Shown in pieces: positions 1 to 12,700 of a stretch of 64,000 nucleotides of DNA; position 1 is the first letter of the stretch; each line of letters begins with the position of its first letter. The notes under the pieces were generated by a model, which did no database searches, had not been told where the DNA came from, and saw only the letters and a list, made by a program, of their open reading frames with translations. The stretch is from NCBI RefSeq assembly GCF_000002235.5, contig NW_022145611.1:16465633-16529632 (forward strand), written 5' to 3'. Made by a program: the position numbers and the translations under genes. The stretch is from Strongylocentrotus purpuratus (Eukaryota > Echinodermata > Echinoidea > Camarodonta > Strongylocentrotidae).

Positions 1-384
1 ATAGACAAAGGCTCCGATAAGAATGTCTTCAAGGACTGTCTGGGTTGCAAGGTTCACTTGCACTTTTCTTTACATAGCAGGAAGACCTTCAAAATGCAAC
101 TAAGATGAATCCAATGTTTCCAATCCTTATTCCAAGGTAACAAAAATATGTTTGCGTTTCCAAATCAAAAATCTTTTTCCACGGGCTGATACATCCATTC
201 GTGAGAATAACAGAATCTTTACATAAATAAAAAATAGATGATCTGTTACTTCAGAGAATGTTTCCTTAGCTGCGACAAATCTTCCCAGCGCTACAGAGCA
301 CCTTTCTTATGACACTCCTTCCAGTCCTGATAAGAATAAAACCTCTTTCCAATTCAAGCCTTTCCATACATGGTTGGGGCAAGT
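1..384. other. 3' flank / presumed 3' UTR, no gene seen
   Basis: AT-rich sequence downstream of the RasGRP stop with no ORF or repeat that I can assign. It is probably transcribed as 3' UTR. Confidence 0.5.
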
Positions 385-389
385 TCAAC

Positions 390-602
390 ACAAGATATCA
401 AAATTATATTCTGGTGCAACTGGCATTTGTTCATAACCAGTTCTCAAGGGGATTTCAAGCTCTCTGTTAGCATTCCAAACGTTGATGGCACGTCCCGATG
501 CGGATACCGCTGCTAGACAGTAGTGTCCTTTTGTTAATATAGTATTCCAAACATTAATGGTTGTTTGTCCTGGCATTGTAACCACCCCTACACAGTAGTG
601 TC
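390..602 (-). repeat. Tandem duplication spanning the stop codon and 3' UTR
   Basis: A unit of about 72-75 bp occurs twice on the minus strand, around 602-528 and 527-455; shared anchors are ACACTACTGT and TTTGGAAT. Anchor spacings are 75 and 72 nt, both multiples of three. Read in a frame other than the RasGRP frame, both copies are open and similar (HYCVGVV...INVWN and HYCLAAV...INVWN), continuing to about 385. Confidence 0.6.
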
Positions 603-758
603 TTTCTGCACATGAAGTGAGTCCATCTGGTCGATGATAAATGACACCGTATGTCTCTTGATCATCTCTAGGTGGTGCTCCAGCTGATGGTTCTTGTCAG
701 CGATGCCTTTCATCTCTACTTTCAGTCGGTTGTTTTCAACCAGCAGCGAATCACGGTC
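588..758 (-). CDS. RASGRP3: RasGRP terminal exon: coiled-coil tail and stop
   Basis: 56 codons plus [59 protein letters not shown]. Leu, Val and Met at heptad spacing suggest a coiled coil, as in the C-terminus of human RasGRP1. Acceptor acttaacAG, phase 0. No AATAAA was found on the minus strand down to position 1, so the 3' UTR probably continues beyond the window. Confidence 0.9.
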   Translation of the reverse strand, partial: DRDSLLVENNRLKVEMKGIADKNHQLEHHLEMIKRHTVSFIIDQMDSLHVQKDTTV

Positions 759-3700
759 CTGTTAAGTATGAAGAAGGGACATGAAATTCTTTAAAAGGCT
801 GCAGAGTAAAAGTACTACACAGAGGAAGAATTTGAAAGATGAGCCCACATAATCTTTTAAACTTATGAGTGAAGTCTGAAATTAAACTCTGGAATTTCAT
901 TGTCATTAGTGGTACAGTCAAACCTGTCTATAGCGACCGCCCAAGGGAAACACAAAAAGTGGACTTTTTAGACAGGTTCCTTTAGTGCATGTTTCAATGA
1001 GAAACCATTTTTCAAGGCAAACAAAAAATGTGGTCTTTGTAGACAGGTGGTCACTAAAGCAGGTTTGATTGTATTTACTGATCCATCTTCCTTCCAATGG
1101 GAGAGATATCCTGAAGTTTTTGATTGCTAGAATTTTACCCAACTGTGGAGACTATCATGTAATGTCACTGACTAGGATATTGTTAGAACCGATACACTAA
1201 AGAGCAATCAGAAACAGCTGATGTAATGTGTGATGGACAAGACTGGGACACCACAGCAGAGCCTTACAACAATAAAACCATCAGAAATAAAAATGGTTTC
1301 AACTCTTTTTGGAGCAATTCCTGATTGTATTATTCAATGTGTGATAATGAAAAGTAATTACCCTTTCAGCCATTATCAATTTATCTTTCATGCCGGGTTT
1401 GGGCGACCTCAAGAACACGCTCGAGTCGCTTCCTGCCGTGCTCCCGTGATCGCCAAAACTACTTGTGCTCTCGTCCTCACTGAGTTCACTCAACCTCCGT
1501 CCATCGCATATGATTCCCCCATGGTCGTGCCCCTGGTCGTGCACCTGGTCGACCTCGATGTCTTGTTCTTCCGACTCCTTGTCCGAGTCTGGAGGGGTGT
1601 TTGGGATGAGGTCTTCGGTCTGGGTGGCGGTCTCGATCAGGCATGTCTTCTGCCGGAGTGAGATGCGTCTCTTGTCCTCCCATGACATGTTCTTAGTTTT
1701 ACCTGCTGGGGGACAATAGACAGAAGGAATTCTCTTAAAGTGTATCTTATTTTACTGCACTTCCCTAATGTAGCTCAGTTTTATAATTTTCTTTTCAGTT
1801 GATTACATTAAAAGGATCATGAAAATGAAAGAAACAATTATTAAAAAACTGACTAAAGATTAATCGATATGGATCAATCTCGATGACAGTTGTTGAAATG
1901 AAGTTGGATGAATATGATGGATAAGTTCTGCAACATATTCGAGAGTTAAATACATGTACCTTTGACAGTCTTCATCTATATGGTTCAGAAACCTTCTTCA
2001 GAAGTGTACTATCAAAATGAAGTTGTTCAACTTGTTCAACTAAGTTGATTGAGAATAATCATTTAAATTTAATTGATTTGTATTCATCTGAACTGCAATA
2101 AATTGATGGACATTCCCTAAATGTATTTAAAATCATTATAATCATATTGTGCTAACCATATAAGAATACCCACATCCCTTTGTACTTACTGCCATTGGTC
2201 TCCTTATGCCCATTAAGCCCATTCATGCCATTCATGCCATTGACAAAAGGACCTCCTCCACCATCCATAGTATGCCTCCGTTGCAGGGAGCTCCCGGTAG
2301 GCGACTGAGTGCCAGTCGACGACAAGATCATGCTGCCGTTAAGACCTAGAGACTTCTTGCTCCTGCACTCCATGACCACCCTCTCCTTGCAGTGCTTGTG
2401 GGCGTTGACGCCGCAGATCTTGCACTTGTGGCCCTGCTTGATGAGGCCCCAGAGGAGGCCGGTGCAGTGGACGCAAAAGGTCGGGCTGAAGTAGGTGTGA
2501 ACGCTGAAGTTATGCTTGAAGCTGGTGCTGAGAGCCAGGCTGTGGGCTCGCACAAAGTACGACTGCATCTCCTGCTTGCTGATCAGGCCATCCCTGTACA
2601 GAGAGCAATCAAGAAAAGATGGTCAAGACAAAGTACAGCACTGGCATAATGACAGAAAGAGTATGGTAATAACTAATCTGTATGAATGCCTGGGGTTCTT
2701 AACACTGATGTTCAGGCTAACCATGTTGGGTGAAGGGAAGACAAGACAATCTTAATAGAGGATAGTATTGGCCTTATCAAACTTATAGTGTAAGAACCTT
2801 TCTTTCTGAATACCTACAGTTCTCTGCACTTGTCTGGCCAGGCAGGCAGAGCAAATTTATCCTTATTGTATTAAACATAGTACACATTTTAACAATTTGG
2901 GCGAGAAAAATAAATATTGTGAATTGCAAAAGTTCCAAATAGATTTTGATAACAAGCTGGGCAAGAAATCAGCAGTATAAAACCCTGAGGTAGGGATCAA
3001 GAGTTTAGGGATAATATTGATGGCCCTGTTGCATAAAACTTACCGTTGTTGGTAATTTTGCCATTAACGATTACTTCCATGGAAACCTTGATATGATTGG
3101 CTGTTGAGTGATGTCGCCATGGTAGTTAATATTGATGGGAAAGTTACCATCAGTGGTAAATTTTATGCAACAGGGCCCTGATATTTCAAGATGTTCTTAC
3201 CGATCTGCATCCAGTACACAGAATGAGCCCATGAAGGGGAAGTTGCTGGTCGCTATACTCTGGAACTCAGTGTATGTGATGTAACCATCCTTATCCAAGT
3301 CATAATTCTTGAACACAGCCTACAATAAGAATGAAGAAGAGGGGACAGAAATAAAAATTGCTTTCACACAGAGCAATTGTTTTCAATACACAGGAAAAAT
3401 ACCTCTTCACAATCCGTAAGCATAATGTGTCATGCTGCAGTTTCCATTTTTCAATCTAAAAGCATTACAAGAAAAGGTGCATATTCAGAAATCATGATGT
3501 TACTCAAGAGACTCTTTTTGCACTTGGGTAATCAATTCTTTGGAATGTGACCCACACACCATATTTACTTTTGTTTTCAAGTTATCTAAGACATGAAATA
3601 TAATACTTGAAATGGCCAATGCCTATTGTTTCTTTCTGGAATTGTTTTTTAATGTATATATAGTCTATTGGTTAGAGATAATGTTCTAATGCTCTGCATT

Positions 3701-6700
3701 TGTTAATGTAAGTGCATTTATGCTAATTCAAACAATTTCAACAAATGTTTTGCCTTTGTTTATTTGAGATGACAAAAGCAGCTAAGAGACACACAACACA
3801 AATATTATTCTGCTGTATAATCTTTGAATGACCTTGAGGGTGGCAACCTAATTCTCGCTCGCAATCCCCACTGTGCATTCTACATTTAATCTAGGGCGTG
3901 GGTCGAGTATGTTTACGAATACGTGCCGTAATGCTCCCTCTATAGATGATGAATGGCACTCGAGAGAACAGTCTAAACCAGACAAGATCAGCCAGAGCAG
4001 AGGATGGAATTAGCTTGCTTCTCAAAACATCCTTTTTGAAGATATTTTCTTTGGAAGCTCAGAGGACAAAATATGAAGTACTCAGTTTGCAACTGTAAGG
4101 TTTATACCGAGACTACCCAGTGAGATCATTTATATTGTCTGTTTGGAACCAGAAGGGTGTTAACTCATATACTTCTAACACAGTGTCAATGCCCTTCTGG
4201 CTCTCAACAGTTGGTATGCTTGTGGTGTACTTCGATCTTGTCACTTTTATTCCTTTCATTGGGGTATGAAAGTATTCAAAGCAATTTTGTATCAATCTTT
4301 CAGTTCTATGTGCAACAAACTTGAACTAGAGTACGAGTGGCCTACTTCCTAAAGTAAGATAAGATGATGCAAAGAGGTAATATGCTTGTAGTGTACATCT
4401 AGGTTTCTTACTTGCATGTATAAAAAATCACTGGGATTTCAACAGCAATTTCATATCAATATTTGAGTTCTGTCAGCAACATATATCAACTGCAGTATAA
4501 TTGGTTTACATTTTTTCAAATAAAGCAAGATTAGACCATGTAGACAGCAAAAAAACCTGTAGAAGTATTTGTACATGTATCTAGGTTGCTATTCTCAATG
4601 TCATATACTAAGATTATGTTGTGGGATGATTGCTTGTGGTGTGAACTCTATTATTGTAAAATTATGTCTTTCGTTTTAAAGATAATTGGGATATGAAAAT
4701 ATGTAAAAATCTGTTTCATATCAAGTTTTCAGTTTTGTCCATCTTGGAGATGAACCACGGTATAATTGGCGTAGTTTGTAAAGCAAGATGAGATTAACTG
4801 GTGGGGTGATACGATCATAGTGGCGTATTTCTGAGTAGTAAAATTCTCCTTACCTCTACCATAGCAGTCACATGTTTGGCGATGGATTCTTGGTCAGCAT
4901 GCCGCACCACACCGGCTGCCCACTCCGCAAACACGGCTGGCTTGGTGGGAGTAGGGGGCTGTGTGGGATGCAAAAATAGAAAAGTTGTTGTTGCTATATA
5001 ACGTCATAATCAGTCAAATAGTAATATCCTGAAGCAGGCAATATCTAAAAAAAATCTTGATGTTTTTTCTGTGATTGTCGTACTGGGGTATAAGTCAATA
5101 CCATACAAACAGAAGAGAGAGGGAGAGGAGGGGAGAATGCGGTCAGATGGGAGTTAAGATAGAGGTTGTGGAGGATTATTATGTTCACCCCCCCCCCCCC
5201 CATTTCCTCTGTAAGAATATATTATGAGAGTTGAGGAGAAATTTCAGCAAGAAAAAGACAGAGAGAAAGCACTAGAGGGAGGGAGAGAGGGAGAGAGAGA
5301 GAGACATAGAAAGATAAAGAGAAATAGTGAGAGAAAGAGGGAGAGAAAGAGAGAAAGAGAGAGAGAGAGAAATGTACAGGGGGCAGGGGTACATTTCCTG
5401 CTGCAATTTACTTACAGTACTGGTTGAATTTCTTGGTTCTCTTGCCAGGGATAGCTCATAGATCTCATCCTCTGTGTACTGTAGATCCAACGAAGCCTGG
5501 AGATAAAAGAACATAACATCACATTATATATCACACTACTCAATCAGGGGGATGTTTCATAAAGACTAAGATTGACTTTTAGTTGGATTTAACTATGGCA
5601 GGCGGTTCATGCCTCTGTTTTTTCTCACCATTTACTGGCATTGTTTTCTCAAGGGATGTACACATCATGTACATATCTACAGAATTTACATTTTTTAATA
5701 ATTTATTCAAAGGAAAAATATTATTTCAAGATCATAATGGTGAGAGCAAACAGTGGCATGAACGGCCTGCCATAGTTAAGTCCAACTTAAAGTCCATCTT
5801 AGTCTTTGTGAAACACCTCCCAGGCCTCATATACGCTCCAAAAGTATCTATACTGTTTAGCTGAAATATTTTTCTCTGCACAATAACCTGGGTACAGATT
5901 TATCAGCAATGAAAGGTATGGTTTGGAATTAAAATATCTGCAATAGTAGTGAATGAAAATGATGGAAGATTCTGCTACACTCCCTTACCTCTCCATAGCA
6001 AAAAGGTCAGTACAAATTTATTCTTTTTTCTTTCAGGTTACAATTAAAGAATATCGTCTAATTTTAAATTAGTTAAAAAGAAGGACAGAAATTTGTTGGC
6101 TGTGCTGTGAGCCAAAAAGACAATAGCTCACATATTTTACACAGAGTCTACACCTCTCTCGCTCTGTCCCACCAGAAGAAATTCTTGGTCTTACCCTGAG
6201 CATGTTGACAAGGTCCATGTTGGCTGCTAGGGGTGGTTTGCAGTTCTGTAGCTGCATCAGCTCAACGAAGGTCAGAGAGAGCTGGGCCATCTTACGCATG
6301 TTGATGTGACCGTCTTCCGTCTTGTCCTGGAGCGCCGTGTGGAGGAGGATCAGGTCCTTCAAATGCACCCCTGAGAAAGAATTAAAAAACATTCATGGGT
6401 GTGGTGAGTGATTCAGCTCTGGTAAGCTAAAAAAGAGCTCTTGAACAACGGAGAACGAGCTTTGGTAAAACAAATATGATATATAAAAGTCGCTTTGATG
6501 AAATCTTGCCTGTCTTATAAAATGGGATAGCAACTGAATAACTTAATAACTTTTAATAACTTAATAACTTAAAATAATATATTACTGATTGGTAACAATA
6601 TCAAATGGTTATATTTTAAACAATAATTATTGCTTTTTTGAGCCACATTGTTTCGGTAGTGAACTTCTGTTTGAACAACATAGAACAGTAAATGAATAGA

Positions 6701-9700
6701 ATTGGTCCTTTGTTTTTCAGAATGAACAATAAATTGGATAATTGATTTTATATATAAATGCCTAACACCTTTCCATCTCCGTTTCTCTCTTCCTGTCTGT
6801 GAAACATTATAAAGGAGATATGGGAATAAGAAGTTTTGAAAACAAGTTTTGTAGAATCACTGAAAATTACTAAAAATCATTTGAAAGAATGTTATTCCCT
6901 TTTACGTAATTTGTACCCTAAAAGTACCAGTATTTTGTTATCATTTCATTTGAAATATGACATTAGTAGTCTTACCTCTGCATATATGCATACACCAGAG
7001 TAGAGAGAGAGGGGGCAGCGTGAGAGAAGCCATAGGGAATTAAATCAGAAGAAAATAAGTAGGATTAATTATACCATAGAACCACGCCTTTAAGCGGATT
7101 ACAATCAGAATGGAAAGAGTATTAATGTTACCTCATTAAACCAAGCATGTAGAGCATGAATCTTCTCTAGTTTAGAAGCAAGTGATTTTTTATAAATGCG
7201 TGATGGATTACAGAAAAGAAAGAGATATGAGAGTTATAAGAATACACACAAATTTGTTGGGGCAGCCTTGATTTCCAGGCACTATATGTATCTCTGCAGT
7301 CTAGAAATAGATCAGCAAATATATATATGAATTTGACCATGCTTGAAACATGTTTAATGTTGGTTCAGATAGTTGGTTCCAACTAGAAACACAGCCACAA
7401 TGTTAGTAAAATAGTCATTACAAGAGAGAGCTTTTCAATGAAGCCTTATATGTTACATTTAATACTGGTAGTTGCAAAACACTTAAAATTGACAATGAAT
7501 TTTAAATGGTACAATAAAATTCAAAGAAACCAATCAAACTGTCCATCATAATCATTAGGCCAAGATGCTCAAATACAGCTGCTTTTGAAAGGTTTCAATG
7601 ACGTCAAGGAAAAAGCATTCATATGAAAGCGAAACCCAAAACTCCTATTCTCCTCCAATAAAAACATTTTGATGAAGACTTATCATAATCTATAAACGTT
7701 AGGATTAAAAAGAGAGTTTTTTAATCTCTATAATCATTGAAAAGATTATTTCTTAATACATTTAATCATTGAAAATAGGCGTTTAACTTTCCTGAGGTTT
7801 GATAAGAATGAAGCTTCTGAGGAAACCCAACAACCTAACAACTATACAGTAGGCTTGCAGGTGCACCATGTGAGAGAGAGAGAGAGAGAGGGTTGAGGAG
7901 TCCTGAAAAGGACTGTTTGTTATCTTTCTTAGCATATAGTTCTAAGGAGAACTATAGCGCTTGGAGAGGATGAGTGGCTCGAGGTTTCGAACAGGTTGAC
8001 TATCCGTCGTCAGGAGTGACTCCTCAACCCTCTCTCTCTCTCTCACATGGTGCACCCGCAAGCCTACTGTATATCTACATCACCATGCAAGCAGACACTT
8101 ACAAGCAGCATCTAACCTAACAATTGTTGTAAGGATTGCTTTGCAAATTTACAACTTTAAGGTCTTGATTAGCTCCATGACAACCCATTCACTACCAATG
8201 ACTAAATCAATCTTGCACTGAAAACAGTTAAAGGTAAAGACCAGTTTTGGAAATGCCCCCCCCCCCCCCTCTCAAAAAATGAAATGGAAGCTCTTATTAC
8301 CAATCATGTGAAAGAATACGTTTTGACGTGATCATACAAATTTTGCCGAGAAACCGCCTACTAATTGATATATTTGGTAAATTATTATATTTATTTGGAC
8401 CAGATAGATATAACGCACGCGTCGCACATGTGTGCGTAGTCCCATATACATCTTTCTGTGTACAGTGCTTGTAACTTTACCAAGACTGGGCCAAATTTCT
8501 TATGATTTTGATGATTCCAGAACCTTGCAGTAAACACCAATACTTATATGCTAGATGATCAACCTTTTCTGATCGATTCCACAACGTTTCTTTCACAATG
8601 CGATCGCATGACCATAACTGGTCTTTATCGTTAAATAATTTTGAAACCATCAGTAAATCTACCCATGATAAATAGAATACGGCACAGGGACATTATTTGT
8701 GTGGCATATAAAAGAGGTTAACTGCTCATGAGACCGAAAGGGTCAAACTATCTACAGGATTCATTGTACTTACAAGATTGGAATCTTGAATCCTCTGGCC
8801 TCTGCTAGAGCCTTGCGATAGTTGCTAAAGTTACTTGCAGATGATAACATTTCCGACAACTCTGTGCTGATCTAAAAGAGTAGAATAGAAGATAAACCGC
8901 TTAGAGGCAATTTGGAATTTGCGGTATACAAATATCTTATTATTATTATTATTATTACAAGATGGCTTGTTGTCATGGTAAACCATTTCATAACAACAAA
9001 AAACACAGAACTTGTCTCAATCATATACATATATATATATTCAATGTAGCTCTCTTATACAATCTGTTAGTACCACAGGTAGGGATTGTAAAAATGTTCC
9101 AACCATATCCACACCCTTACATATCATTACAACAGAAACATTGTATTGAATACATTTACATTATGGTTGCAAGAGTAGTGGAACAAATTTATCACTATTG
9201 GAGTGGACAAAGCATCCATAAAAATTATTAAAAAGTGCTTATAGAGCACTTTCCACCTAAGTCTCAGTTTTCATCCATTAAAGGTACTATGTCCCATTTG
9301 CAGGCCAAAAAAATGAAAAGGTTAAATTCCAACGGCATTTGAAAGATAATACTAATTTAGAACTTCCCTAAAAAAAGGTGGGGCTTGAAAATGTCTTCAA
9401 GTTGTCAAATTGACTTTGGAGCTCTAGAGCCAATAAGTAAGAGTCTTGATTTTCAGACCATTGTACTGAATGGTCATACGTTTTATGCTGTGCAAAGATT
9501 CAATCAGTTTAATTTTGGCCATCACAAGAAGTGGGTTATTGATGTAGATAAATGCTCATGTACCCTTTAGAGCTCATTTTATTACCAAAGAGGGGAAAAA
9601 GCCAGTCAGTCACTCAATAGTGTCTGACAATGACGTCTAGCAAGTAAACGGGTTTCCTTGCATAATTTGAATATGAGGACACTGATAATGTTCAAATTTC

Positions 9701-12700
9701 ACAGATAGGACATACATGACATATTCATAATTCCTGCAAAGTTCTACAGAATTTGAGGTTGGCTGCAAAAGGGACATAGTACCTTTAAAACTGTTGTATG
9801 AGAAAGTTTGCCAACTTGAACTCTTGATGGTTTAAGATAGAAAGATGTTAGAAATTGGTTATGTTTGATTGGTAATGCACCTTTGCCTGACAGGTGTAAA
9901 TCATATAAGGATTTAGGTGACAATGGTAAGTTTGGTTCAATGTACATTATCAGAATGAAGGATTCTACAAGAAATCAACAAGAATATATTTCTAGGCCAT
10001 AATTTGTAAACAAGGAGAATGTGATTTATCAGTGAAGAAGAAGAAATGAAGCAATTATAATTTGGATGGAAACTGATAAGGTTAAATGCGTAATTTAAGA
10101 TCTGACTACCGGTACATATCTCTATTTAGGAGATATTTTTACAGATCCTTCATCAAACGACAAACAAAACTTAAAAGAAAATTTTCAAAGAGCAGCGTAC
10201 CATCATTGACATTGGTCATGAATATAAGAGTAAATAGCAAAAGATTGTCTTCAAGAGAGGCCTCTCAAAATTTATCTCAACGCCTTTGTCATAATTGTTG
10301 ATATCTAATGACTATGTTAGGATGAAATTGAAATATGCAAGTAATTGATGCCTCACTTGCAATCTCTGTTTGTGTTTGATGGAAAAAAAGTCAAGTCTGT
10401 ATACTCAAGGGAGACAGGAAAAGTCTTCATAAAAGCACAATTTCCCTTATAATAGAAGATTCAACATCAAATATTATTAAAGGGAAACTAAAATTGAGGT
10501 TTTTTATTATTAGCAAGTGTGACTTAACAAAAATAGGGAAAAGAAACACTGATCTTGATAACTCACTTTCTGCGTTTCTGACGAGACATGAGCAGTCGTC
10601 TGGCGTAACCTTGCCAGGGAGCTGTGACTCAGACCTCCTACCACAGCCATCAAGGTATTGAAATTATTCAGCTGCCGTAACCTCTGTTAATCCACAAAAA
10701 ACACAATTAAGTAGTAATAATGATAATGTACATTCATAAAGTGCTGACACTGTGCAAATAAATACTACTGTGCTGCATGAGTTCCTGCTGTACTTAAAAT
10801 CTACAACATAAAGTTAAATGAAAAGATGTGCTTTTAGTTTCAATTCAAAAGTACTTAACGATGGTGATTTCCCAATTTCTAATTGCTAAGTTATTCCATA
10901 ATTTTAAGCCTGCACATGCAAATGCCCGATCTCCTAACAATATTTGGAAGGAAAAATTTAAAAGAAAAACAAAATATATATGTTCTTCATAATTTTTGGT
11001 TCAAAACAATTGGTTATGATCGATGAATATTGTACAGATATCTGTTGACACTTTTTCAATGCACTTTTCAATCAGAGATGATATAATTCTTACACACATC
11101 TTTAGACACATATTTAATGCAATTTTCGATCAGAGATGATATAATTCTTTCTTTCTCGAACAGGGAATAAAACTGGGATATTGGAATAGTATTGAATCGC
11201 AGTCTGTAATACCAAAAGCATTAATAGTGATATCTTTTTTAAACACTTATCTCTTAAAGAATAATATGGTCAGGAATTTGGGCGAGAAATCAGAAGAAAA
11301 AAAAATCACATTACTGTCTTGACCTGTGAAATCGGCTTCTCTATTTTTTTCTCTTTTCATTTATAAATATCGTGCAGGACTTTTCAACTGACCTTTGCCA
11401 CATGTACGAACTTTGTAATGACCTCTGCCCTCTGCTTGGGAGTGTGTCTACTTAGTACCATGCATTCTATCCACAGTGAAAGGCCATTGAAGAGACCAAT
11501 GGACCGCTCCAGCTTTAAGTTGTCCTTCAGCTGACCAGAAAGGGCGTAACTCTTCAGGTCAGCAAACTAGTGGAGAGAGAAGAGTGAAACTTTGGTGTTC
11601 GATAATTTCTACGTAGAGCACACTCAATAAGAGCAGAAACCAATGATAGTTGCATTATGTTGATGGTAAATAAAACTTCAAAATACTCTGAGCAACTTGC
11701 TTTATCCAGTGGCTCCCCCCTCAATCAACCATATCTCTGTTTCTTTTATATACACCTGAATAATTTTTTTAAATCAATTTCTACACTTCACAAATCCCTG
11801 GTAACAACTTATTTATCTACTATGAAAGAGAGCATCTGTATGGATAAAGAAGTCTTTAGGATTGTCAAGTTCAAATTTAAATTTAAGAATTCAAAGTAAA
11901 ATTTGAAACAGTAAATTCATATTAATACACACTTTGAATAAGAATAGCCCCGAATCTCACACATTCAACATAAGAGTTATATTAAACATGTTTTTGCTGT
12001 TGAATAAAATGTGAGCACTCTTTCCCACAGGACCCACACTTACATTTAATCTTCTGAAGATCTTATATTCCAGGAATGTGAGATGGTCCGCCAGCTCCTT
12101 GGGTTCTAGATGATTGAAGACCAGTGAGACCTTCCTATTGGTCCGTACCGATGGGTTCCTTACGGATATCACCCTCATCCAGTCATACGATGGCCTGAAA
12201 GACGATGGTAATGATAGAGACAAAATTAATGACGAGAACAGAATGAGAATGATAACTAGACAAGGGGGCTTTTTAAAGTTCTAATCTCAAATTTAAGACT
12301 TCTTCCCCTTTTTTTGGTTGAAAATTCAACATGATCACTTTTATGTCATAATAATAATGACTGATTTTGTTACTGACAATAGCCTCTAATTGCACAGAAG
12401 AGAAAAGAAAAGAAAAGAAAAGGAGAATGCTTCCAAAAAGGGTCATCCACAATATTTTAATTTTCATTGCCAAATGATAACAACATAAAACATTGAAATT
12501 GAACAGTCATCATCTCATTAAATAGATTTATGTTGATTAATTTGAATTAAATAACCAATGAATGTAACTGTAAAAGAGAATTGCAAAGGATGATGAATGA
12601 ATGATGAATTCTTAGTATAAATATTATAATGATCATCGGCATTATCATAATTTGATTAATATCAGTCTTTCGTCAGTTCAAAATTCAGAATTTAGACCTA

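Larger units (their letters stand above)
10684..12043. other. RASGRP3: Two RasGRP introns around exon 11393-11566
   Basis: The 10684-11392 intron carries the SINE-like element at 10714-10950; the 11567-12043 intron is AT-rich with nothing recognised. Confidence 0.7.
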
